Assembly (NCBI RefSeq): GCF_001039355.2 | Contig: NW_019775841.1 | Coordinates: 86,779-112,696 of the forward strand | DNA from: Lingula anatina | Lineage: Eukaryota; Brachiopoda; Lingulata; Lingulida; Lingulidae | DNA length: 25,918 nt | Direction of reading: 5' to 3' | Part shown: in pieces, positions 18,762-25,918 of the stretch | How the letters are laid out: each line of letters starts with the position of its first letter | How positions within the stretch are numbered: position 1 is the stretch's first letter | Notes under the pieces: generated by a model | Told to the model about the DNA's origin: nothing | The model's input: only the letters and a program-made list of their open reading frames with translations | Database searches by the model: none | Made by a program: the position numbers and the translations under genes

Positions 18762-21700
18762 GTATAACTAAGGCCATTTCGCATACAGTTAGACCCCATT
18801 CCCAGAGATAAGATCGATCCAACTAGATCGACCTAACTCCCTGGGGGTTCACGCTAAATAGCTGTCAACCGAGCGAGCACGGAAGTTAATTATCCCCCTT
18901 ACAGCTTGTAGTAGGCGGGACGCACATATTAGCCGGATTGTCTGACAGTAATCTGGTGAGACTCCCCACGGGGATAGATCGACCTAAAATCTATGGGAAT
19001 GCGCCCTTAGTCATACAGTTTCCTGCACCGCACCAGTTAGAGAGATTGGCAACTTAATACCCTCTGATATCAGTGCCCCACTTAAAATACAAAACAGAAT
19101 AACATTTTCAACATCTTTGTAACAGACTACTGGCTCATCCTGTGGCCAGAGATTAGCAACTTAAAATATCACTTTTACAAACTTAAACGTAAATGAGCCT
19201 ATTACGTAAGATAGTTGCCGCGCTGGACACGCCAGTAAAATTGATTTAGATTGATTTGCACATCAGGGCTTGTGAAAGGGAGTTGAAGCTCGTAGTGGAT
19301 ATGTAATGGCATGTAAGGACCAATCAAACGTGCGCGATACAGCAAAACTACAATAGGCATTTTGCAGATGACTGTATATTGACTTGTTATGTGAACTGAA
19401 GAGCTTGCCCTCCAGTAGGGAAAAGAATGTTGGAGAGCAAGATCTTCAGTAAACAAAAGAAGTCAACTTCCTTAAGCCGTATTCGCAACAGCGGACTAAT
19501 ACTATTCAGTGTCTATTAGGGGATTATGCGACAATATTTGAAGTGGGTCGCCATATTTGCTCCAAGGACTAGTTAGTCAGCTGCAGTGAATGCAGCTTAA
19601 GTCATCTAGCTGCAAAGACCGATTCGATGTGAATGTTGGGTCCTTTGTTTATGGCTTCAACATCTGCGTCAACAACCCAAAGACACTGAGCCAATTACCC
19701 AATTATAACGTTATGCCCTTTGAAACTGAAGCTTGTAGCATCTGACAGCTATAAATTTTCAGAATTCGTTTAAAGTATCACATACGATGAAGTCAGAATG
19801 GGGAAAAAAATTAGTATCTTTGCTGAACATGTAGAAATAGAAAATATGAATTAGGACTTTTCCCAAACTCTGATAGTATACCTTTGATATATTAGTCGTG
19901 ACCAACCTTGTTGCTCCCTTTCAGAGCATTCAGAACAGCGGAATAACAGATCTTCGGATCAAATATGGCCGAACCACTTGCATGCTTGTTGCGGAATCTA
20001 ATTCAGGGGCGGATTTAGGCCGTCTTCTGGGTCTTCCAAAAGACGGTCAGATTTTCAAGTTTACATTGACAGGTATCTAATGTTTTCTGTCGGAAGACGG
20101 TCAGAAATGTAGGATGGATCAACAAAGATAATTTGGAAGACTGTCAGAAAATATCTCTGGACCCGCCCCTGTAATTAGTGTCTAATCAAGAATTAAGCGG
20201 CAAGCTTTTTAGTGGATAGCCATATTTGATCCGCGGATCTGTTAGTCCGCTGTTCTAAATGCACCTTTTGGTTGTCTCTTTTTTTTAATCTAATAACCAT
20301 GCTATTTTGTTGTCATACTCAAAAACATGCCAGCACAGCTGTGTCGTTAAGATATAATTATCGGCGTGACGGTGCCTTAACAATTATGCTTCCCTCCGTT
20401 TCTCTTCTCAGAAGACATTAAATAATAGGTAAATAAATAAACGAAAAAGGCCCGATTATGAAAAGGACGTCATTATGCATATGCTGCATGCAACATTTTG
20501 ATTAAGTTACTTCACATATTGCATTTAATGTGCATTGCATCGTCCCAATAAATCTGAAGACAGGGGACTTATGTCGCGACATATGTTTTCTCTTTTTGAA
20601 TACGGATTACCTCCCTAGTCTTGGCACCACAGCTGTGATTGATTATAAATTGATGACGGGGGTACGGAACGTTAGTTTTTTTTTTTTTTTTTTCTTATCT
20701 GTTAAAATCACGCGGAAATAAGCATTGTCATATCTTATTTAGTTTCTGAGTGACGTTGGGAATAGATCACTGCCTAAAACCAATTAACAAAGCAGCAAAA
20801 TATTCAAGAAATGTTTCTCCACCCTGTGTGCAGAAACGCGTCAGGTGATAAAATAACAGAGAAGTAATTTATATGTTTTAATAGAGGCAGGATGAAATAT
20901 CATATACACCTTTTTTTAATTTGGTGTTAAAATTGATGAGTCTCCTCTAGCAGTGTGGTCAACTAAATTTGATGTTTAAGCTGATGCTATCTACCTTGTG
21001 ATGTATAGTGTATTGTCGCTTTTCATTTTACAATTAATACACCAGCTTGTTATTTTCTCATTTCCCCCGTTAAGTTTAACTTAAGAAATCATTCATTTTG
21101 CAGAGACTACAAGGAAAAATGGGTATCTATTCGCGTGATCGCGCTTATCTATGGTTGTTTTAACTTAAAAAAAAAAAAAAAAAAAAACAAATGACACACA
21201 CGTAATAAACTACTTCGTATTCATATGACTGTCCCTATAACAAAGTATACGGAAGAGGTTAGAATAACCCTGTCGGGCTTGGCACTCTTTCCTGGCAAGA
21301 GATCAAGACTGCGACATTTGATTTATACAAAGACGAGCCAAAAACCTTATGTTAACCTGAATGTCCACCAATAAGGTCAAGCGAGTTGTTACTCTTATAG
21401 CACACCAAAGCCAAACAGATGGAGGTGTCGAAAAGAAAGGCTTTTATTCCGTTTCACGAGTTCTCCGCTCTTTACTTATTTGGTCATGTCGACTCTCTTA
21501 ACGTTGTGTATATAGCTATTCACTGTTCAGGGGCGGATTCAGGCCGTCTTCTGGGTCATCCGGAAGACGGTCAGATTTTCAAGTTTTCATTGATGGCTAT
21601 CTAATTTTTTCTGTCGGAAGACGGTCAAAAATGCAGGCTAATTTGGAAGACTGTCAGAAAATATCTCTGGATCCGCCCCTGCTGTTGTTGTCAATTGAAA

Positions 21701-22308
21701 TGAAACAACAGACAAGCAGGCTAAGGAAAAAAACACATTTTGCTCTTGGACTTCTGCCCAACCTTGTGGCAGAAATAGAGATGTTTTGCTACATTTACAT
21801 TGACATACATGAATTGATATACATCAAATTATTTCAATCAGGTTTAGATCTCGGTCTAGAGCAAGGCTTGCACTTATTAATTTGCCTACTTCCCGCTTTT
21901 CAATATAGCTCCCATAACATACCTGCTTTTGCAGAGGCGAGTCGCATTGAGTAATTTCTCCGTCCATTCCGTGATTTCTTTGGGCGACGCCCGCAAAAAC
22001 ACTTTTCGCCCATCCTCCAGGAGTATCAGCAAATGTTTCCCCTTTCCCTTGTGACATATCTGCGTCGTTTCAATCGTCGACAGGGGGATTTCGAATTTCG
22101 GCGTCTTGTTTCTTCCGGTGAAATCCTCCTCTGACTGAAAGCACATGAGCGTGTATCGGCTGAGAACGAAATATTTTTCCCGCCATTTTTTGAAAACCCG
22201 CTTGGCCGTCTGCTTACATAGGATCCCTTGCTTGATGATCTCAACGTTGTCCCGGCCTATTAGCATTTTGGAAAAGTCTGCTTTCAACGGCAAGGGTCCC
22301 ACGTCCAT
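14094..22308 (-). CDS. PH-domain protein with long SP/TP-rich disordered tail (2 coding exons, 865 aa)
   Basis: Exon 1 is 22308-21923 (minus) and ends AAAGCAG before GTATGT. Exon 2 is 16305-14094 and starts after TTTGTTTCAG. Codon AG+A joins them; 386+2212 nt gives 865 residues and a TAA stop. An in-frame TAA lies 36 nt upstream of the ATG. Residues ~24-122 form a PH domain: strand 1-2 has KQTAKRVFKKWREKYFVL, a K-x-K/R-x-R pattern typical of phosphoinositide binders, and the final helix has the invariant Trp in EITEWTEKL. The rest is low complexity, with dense SP/TP sites (residues ~277-385 and ~594-640), basophilic sites (RRNS, RRTS), and the motif RLEAQLQRR / RLESQFRRS / RAENQLMRT near residues 552, 636 and 704. 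I infer a membrane-recruited, phosphorylated scaffold; I do not recognise the family. The stop lies in a 22-bp array with donor-like sites, so further 3' exons are possible. Confidence 0.8.
17038..17073. repeat. Perfect 14-bp hairpin
   Basis: GTGAAAGTCATACG (17038-17051) and CGTATGACTTTCAC (17060-17073) are exact reverse complements around an 8-nt loop. The sequence could form a stable stem in DNA or RNA. Confidence 0.9.
17083..17090. promoter_or_regulatory. CRE-like palindrome TGACGTCA
   Basis: A full CREB/ATF consensus lies 10 bases after the hairpin, within the PH gene's intron. The 8-mer also occurs at 13011-13018, so it may be incidental. Confidence 0.3.
17456..17544. repeat. Compound (TG)n-(GA)n microsatellite
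   Basis: TG repeats run 17456-17492, then GA repeats 17501-17544. Both can adopt non-B structure and are hypervariable. Confidence 0.97.
18704..18760. repeat. (TTTA)n-(TTA)n microsatellite
   Basis: TTTA units (18704-18725) pass into TTA units ending at 18760, directly beside the left end of the foldback element at 18768. Confidence 0.95.
18768..19010. mobile_element. Foldback MITE, family A copy 2
   Basis: Ends CTAAGG (18768) and CCTTAG (to 19010) are inverted, and the arms share CATTCCCA-AGAT and GATCGA-type segments as imperfect reverse complements. The centre GTTAATTATCCCCCTTACAG resembles GTTAATTACCCCCTAACAG at 11482, and the CTCC-(G)AGGG / CTCCCTGGGG and GCTAAAT motifs lie in the same order. 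The two are probably diverged members of one family. No clear target duplication. Confidence 0.65.
19480..19606. mobile_element. Diverged short foldback related to the 19926-20262 element
   Basis: The right arm, GCCATATTTGCTCC then AGTTAGTCAGCTGCAGTGAA, resembles the right TIR at 20219-20262. The left side carries CAACAGCGGACTAAT and GCGACAATATTTG in inverted order. It looks like an old, short copy. Boundaries are approximate. Confidence 0.5.
19926..20262. mobile_element. Foldback MITE, family B, split by a nested MITE
   Basis: The 44-bp left arm (19926-19969, containing GAACAGCGGAATAACAGATC) and right arm (20219-20262, containing GATCTGTTAGTCCGCTGTTC) are inverted repeats with about four mismatches. 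Weaker pairing continues inward (CCACT, GCTTG). The 168-bp element at 20004-20171 sits in the middle, so the original insertion was only about 165 bp. Confidence 0.8.
20004..20171. mobile_element. hAT-like MITE, family C copy 1 (nested)
   Basis: Ends CAGGGGCGGAT and ACCCGCCCCTG are inverted and flanked by TAATT on both sides, a 5-bp target duplication. The interior has GACGGTCAGATTTTCAAG and ends GTCAGAAAATATCTCTGG, with a GTCTTC/GAAGAC hairpin. It shares most of its length with the copy at 21528-21681. CAGGGG ends suggest hAT; the 5-bp duplication is short for classical 8-bp hATs. Confidence 0.88.
21528..21681. mobile_element. hAT-like MITE, family C copy 2
   Basis: Ends CAGGGGCGGAT and ATCCGCCCCTG form a perfect 11-bp TIR, flanked by CTGTT on both sides (5-bp target duplication). 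It carries the hairpin CCGTCTTCTGG / CCGGAAGACGG. It lacks the ~15-bp segment near 20112-20127 present in copy 1. It lies ~235 bases inside the PH-gene intron from the exon 1 donor. Confidence 0.9.
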
Positions 22309-22911
22309 TGGCCTTTCGTTGCATTCTAAGTCAATTATTTAAAAGGATAGGGGAGAGATCCGCGTTTTACGCAGTGCCAGTAAACATGTTCTTTTTTTAC
22401 CGTTTCTGATGTGTGTGCTTTCTCCGTGTTCAACCCTTATAGCATCTGGCTTGGCTGAATCAAGTTAAGAAGCCGAAGTGAAAGTCCAGTGCAAATCGAT
22501 TTTCCGCACGTCGCCCTGTCATTGCTATATGTACCGTGTCCTTGCAGCATATGGACGGGTCACCCAAGTCGATTCTGTCTGCCCGCTAATCTCGCGTGAA
22601 TCACCCAAGCCACAGCGCATCCAGGAAAACAGATGTGACCAGGGCGGCCATTTTGAAATTGGAAATATGCCTCAGAAGTCGATCAACAGATGGGCCCACG
22701 TACGGTGCTCTTTAGTCGTACAATTTGATAAGCGACGAAAAGTTTTCTGGAGGTTTATAAAGAATACTAATGAGAAAAAAATGATTGGTAGTGCTAGGAT
22801 TGCGTTTTTGTTCATGTAAACATGGCGCGGTTTTGGTGCCACGTGTTTACGTGATATCTAAACGGGAGACAGTTCGACTTCATTTTAACATGCACTGTAT
22901 CATGTACGTGA
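22309..22911 (-). promoter_or_regulatory. Presumed 5' UTR and promoter region of the PH-domain gene
   Basis: This lies upstream of the ATG on the minus strand. In-frame TAA supports the chosen start. I see no clear TATA box or transcription start. A 113-codon frame on the + strand (22478-22819) has no recognisable family and is not called. Confidence 0.4.
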
Positions 22912-23062
22912 CCAACAATTTCAAAAGAGGGTTGTTTTCAAAAGTGGGCCTTTTACCTTCTTGTACATGTACGTGCATAAAATTTTACCTAGAGGGGACC
23001 TTTTTTTCCGGCCAAAAAGGATGGTTATTTCTTCGACCCGGCGACCGACCCCCCCCCCCCCC
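22912..23062. mobile_element. Partial, end-less copy of the 12380 element
   Basis: CAATTTCAAAAG, AAAAGTGGGCCTTTTACC, TACATGTACGT, AAATTTTACC, GGGACCTTTTTT, CCAAAAAGG and a C run follow one another in the same order as at 12394-12525. The GGCCCGTAGCCAG termini are missing, so this is a degraded or truncated relative. A CT microsatellite (about 23088-23106) follows. Confidence 0.7.
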
Positions 23063-23106
23063 GACCCTCCATCTTCACTTTCCCTCTTCCTCTCTCTCTC
23101 TCTCTC

Positions 23107-24083
23107 AGTTCATGGAATCTAAGCAATATTTGGGCCACTCTGGAATCTAATTGCCACAGTTTTTATTCTACCACAGTGCTTTTCTACGAAGTCCCCAAAA
23201 TGACATACTATAACTCCCAAGGAATTCTAACATGGGAAATACGAAAAAAATTCGAGATGGATGCCAATGCCATAAGTATAAATGGGTAGGCCTATCTCTC
23301 TCTAGCCCTCGCTAGCCCACACACGCATCTTTTCTTTTATCGATATCTTCTCACGCGTCATTGGTGACACGCGTGCCAGGAATCAACACAATTACCGCGT
23401 TTATATTTTCATGCAAACAGATGCTTTTGAACACGGCATACAAATGATAACAGCTGATGCGTCAAACACAAGTTTCCCATAGCTATATTAAAATATAAAA
23501 TTTATTAAAATTATACCATGCGCGCTTGGAAATGTCCCGAAGTTATATCTTATATGCATAAATTCTACAAAGCTACTTATGTTTTTCAATTTAGTTCTTT
23601 TAAAATGTTAATGTTTCCCTTTGAAATATAAGGAAAGCTGGCCTGAGCCCTAATTTAGTAGAATATTAATTTTAATTTCAATTAGTTATACGAATCCAAG
23701 TATAGGGATCGATCGAACAGGAGAAAATAGCTATCTTTCTCGAGCAAAATTAATTTTGGTGCGAAATCCGTATAGCTTGCTCTCAAGACACCGTTGTATT
23801 TAGACACAAATCAAGACCAGAGAACTTCTAGTCACATCTGTTGATCCAATTATGAGGCAAATGTTTTAATTAAAACATGTAATGAACAGAATCCCTGATG
23901 ACATTTATGTCTTTTTTTTTACGATCGATCGAACTAAAATTGTATTAAGAACAAAAATGCTATTAAAAGAATAAAATTTTAATGAATTCCTCAAATCCTT
24001 CAGCGTATATCCACACGAATTCAGGCAACTGAGCAAGTAAAACAGATTGGGGTTAGGAAGAATATCCGTCGTATAATTATGAA
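23107..24083. other. Flanking DNA, nothing recognised
   Basis: AT-rich sequence without a convincing exon, RNA gene or transposon end. A short CACGCGT/ACGCGTG inverted pair is present near 23353-23375. Confidence 0.5.
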
Positions 24084-24086
24084 ATA

Positions 24087-24343
24087 CACACACTGGACAA
24101 TAGAAGTGTCACCCCTACTGTACCAATACTTTGGTGGAGATAAATGACTGTGGAGTGATATGCTCCTGATATCATTTTATTACTATCAAATCTCACAAAA
24201 AAGACCAACAATGCAATTCCATGGTACAGCGGTTTAATACTCATTAGTCACATTATAAGTAGAAAAGGCATTATAACTACTCAAGATCTACCTACTTTGA
24301 TTACTCTGAGTCAGGGGCTGACACTTCTATTTTCCATTGTGTG
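24087..24343. mobile_element. Tc1/mariner-like MITE, 257 bp
   Basis: The left end reads CACACACTGGACAATAGAAG then TGTCACCCCT; the right end is its inverted partner, AGGGGCTGACACTTCTAT then TTTCCATTGTGTG, about 32 bp with few mismatches. TA flanks both ends (24085-24086, 24344-24345), the target duplication expected of Tc1/mariner elements. No transposase is encoded. Confidence 0.8.
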
Positions 24344-24595
24344 TATATTTGTAGACTAGTGTTCAACGAATTTAATGTATTGCAAACAGGTAAAAGTATT
24401 GATGTGTGATGCTGTATTATTACTTTTTTCTGTTATTTTAATGATAGTTTTGTTAATTCTGTGGGGTATGTAATCTGAAACGTGTTACAAATTAAATATG
24501 CACCAGCTGAAAAATAACGATCGTTATAATACACTATAAGTGCTCAATTTCATGCTCAAATCTGCAATTAGTATTAGCTCGTCATTATGCACCAG

Positions 24596-24960
24596 GAATT
24601 TTTTTGAATTAATAGTGTCACAGACAATTCTTTTTACCGTCAAATTTTCAGCTCTACTCAAGAGCCTTCCTCAGGACAAACTGGTCATGCGCTGATGATC
24701 TTGCGCTGAGAAGTATTCAATGACCAGTTTTCCTATGAATATCCCCTACGCCCCCCCCCCCCCAGGCCCAAGAGGTCACCATATAGATGTGGGCCAGCTG
24801 GTAGCGCCCCTCGTCCCTATTGAAGTTCTTTAAAGATCGTATGTGTATGGCCTCCCTGACACCTCTGGCGAAGTCTTCACTTTCTTGAGTAGAGCTGAAA
24901 ATTTGACGGTAAAAAGCATTGTCTGTGACACTATTAATTCAAAAACATTCATGGATAATT
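24596..24960 (-). mobile_element. Truncated Penelope-like retroelement fragment with inverted termini
   Basis: On the minus strand, 24894-24800 reads TQESEDFARGVREAIHIRSL and continues with NRDEGRYQLAHIY. This matches the C-terminal end I associate with Penelope-type polyproteins carrying a GIY-YIG domain (pattern RGVxEAIxIR...LNRDxGRY). The ends are inverted copies of one another over ~75 bp (24596-24665 and 24890-24960), nearly identical, both with ACAGACAAT and TTTTACCGTCAAATTTTCAG on reading inward from the left. Such inverted end copies are typical of these elements. Reverse transcriptase is absent. A frame break near the C run (about 24749-24764) shows decay. Confidence 0.75.
24646..24674 (-). 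ncRNA. Possible hammerhead-ribozyme core remnant in the Penelope-like element
   Basis: The minus strand reads CTGAGGA, then a self-complementary segment (AGGCTCT-loop-AGAGCT), then GAAA, the order CUGANGA - stem II - GAAA of a hammerhead core. Penelope-like elements are known to carry hammerhead motifs. I could not pair stems I and III well, so activity is doubtful. Confidence 0.3.
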
Positions 24961-24998
24961 ACCAGACTAATGAACTTTTTAAAGAAATTATGCACCAG

Positions 24999-25918
24999 TC
25001 TAGCGATGAACGAAACTAGTTCAAGGTGGTTGTGAAGATGTTTTAAATAGATGTAATTTTTTTACCTAGAAAAAAAAGCGCTAAGACGAGGCATACGCCT
25101 GGTAATACTGTGTTCAAATTACTTTTTGGTCTTCTCTAACACATTCTCTGCCTGAGAGTTACAGTGAAAGAATTGCGTCGGTCAAACTTGCTGCCCATAA
25201 TTATAAATTCAGTGGCTCATTGACGTACGCGTGTATGCGTGTGTGTGTGATTGTGAGCGCGCGCACGTGTGCGTGTGAACTTGTGATTTACTAGCCTGTT
25301 CATTTCTTTTTTTTATAAATTTCCACAAAACGAGTTTTTGTTAATGTTGTGATTTGATGTGATTTTCAATTTTGATAATGGCAAAATATTTCTAGACGTG
25401 TTCCAAACACTTTAAACACAGCTACTAGCTTTACATTTTGCAAAATGCCCTTAAACTCTAATAAGACTAACTGTTTTGAGCAAAACAAATAGTCCATAAT
25501 AATCCATTCCAAAGAAGCGAAACATTTAACGCTGAATGCATTTTTGTTAAGTACATTGGTTGTCTTTATTAAAAACATGAATAAATCATGTAAGAATTAT
25601 GTACAAGTTATGTACAGAATTATGCATGAATTATGTAAAAACTATATACAAAATCAAGTGGACGTTTTAATATAGGGCTACATGAAAGTACAGTTGTTTG
25701 CCCTGAAAGTGATGACAGAGTTGGGAACGAAAGGCAGTAACATATTAAAGTATTGCCAATAAATAAATAAATAAATAAATAATAATAAATTGATCGATTC
25801 ATCAATAACAATTATGAAATTTAAAAAATTGTCAATCGTAGCCTGTAGCAACAAAACGCCTTTCACTGATGTTCACGTGAGGTGCAAGGTTAAAGTCTGA
25901 ATTTAAAAAAAAAAAAAA
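24999..25918. other. Right flank with simple repeats, no gene seen
   Basis: There is an alternating purine-pyrimidine tract (TGTG/CGCG, about 25228-25278), an imperfect array of AATTATGTA-like units (25590-25650), an (AAAT)n microsatellite (25758-25790) and a final run of A up to the window edge. The A run may be simple sequence rather than a transcript tail. Confidence 0.6.

Larger units (their letters stand above)
16306..21922 (-). other. 5.6-kb intron of the PH-domain gene
   Basis: The donor ACATAC (GTATGT on the minus strand) is at 21922-21917 and the acceptor TTTCAG ends at 16306. I see no convincing extra coding exon. Contents listed separately: a hairpin with CRE, microsatellites, three foldback elements and two hAT-like MITEs. 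The stretches 16330-17030, 17545-18700, 19020-19470 and 20270-21520 otherwise show nothing recognisable apart from a poly(T) run near 20675-20693 and a poly(A) run near 21167-21187. Confidence 0.75.

Noticed and set aside
22478-22819. 113-codon plus-strand frame upstream of the PH gene
   Set aside because: No recognisable domain; it lies in the presumed promoter region of a minus-strand gene.
25905-25918. Terminal A run as a retroposed poly(A) tail
   Set aside because: It is cut by the window edge, and no element body or target duplication can be seen.

Overview
The window is eukaryotic nuclear DNA. It carries spliced genes with GT-AG introns of roughly 280-630 bases and one of 5.6 kb, AT-rich introns and intergenic DNA, many microsatellites, and several short non-autonomous transposons. 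Together these suggest a bilaterian animal, most likely a marine invertebrate; the sequence alone does not fix the phylum. Two assembly gaps are present (2 N at 9429-9430 and 282 N at 12525-12806).

Left third (1068-8509, + strand): a complete STT3A gene, the catalytic subunit of the endoplasmic-reticulum oligosaccharyltransferase. I reconstructed 14 coding exons whose phases all join. They sum to 2118 nt, giving 705 residues, the same length as human STT3A. All catalytic and acceptor-recognition motifs are present.

Middle (8510-14093): intergenic DNA between two convergent genes. It holds an unassigned 3' UTR, a foldback element (about 11350-11625) and a transposon with perfect 15-bp terminal inverted repeats and a 5-bp target duplication (12380-12905, with the gap inside).

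Right (14094-22308, - strand): a two-exon gene for a predicted 865-residue protein with an N-terminal PH domain and a long, disordered, SP/TP- and Arg-rich tail. I do not recognise the family. Its 5.6-kb intron is a landing area for foldback and hAT-like MITEs, one nested in another. Beyond its 5' end (22309-25918) lie a partial copy of the 12380 element, a Tc1/mariner-like MITE, a decayed Penelope-like retroelement fragment with inverted termini, and simple repeats.

The most unusual signal is inside STT3A. In three introns (8, 11 and 13), and more weakly in intron 2, the DNA spanning an exon/intron boundary is copied inside the intron, in three cases as tandem arrays. Each array carries two or three extra splice sites attached to pieces of coding sequence. 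The 3' end of the neighbouring PH gene lies in an exact 22-bp tandem array that also carries donor-like sites. I read this as boundary-spanning tandem duplication lengthening introns while seeding decoy or alternative splice sites. It needs transcript and comparative data to test.
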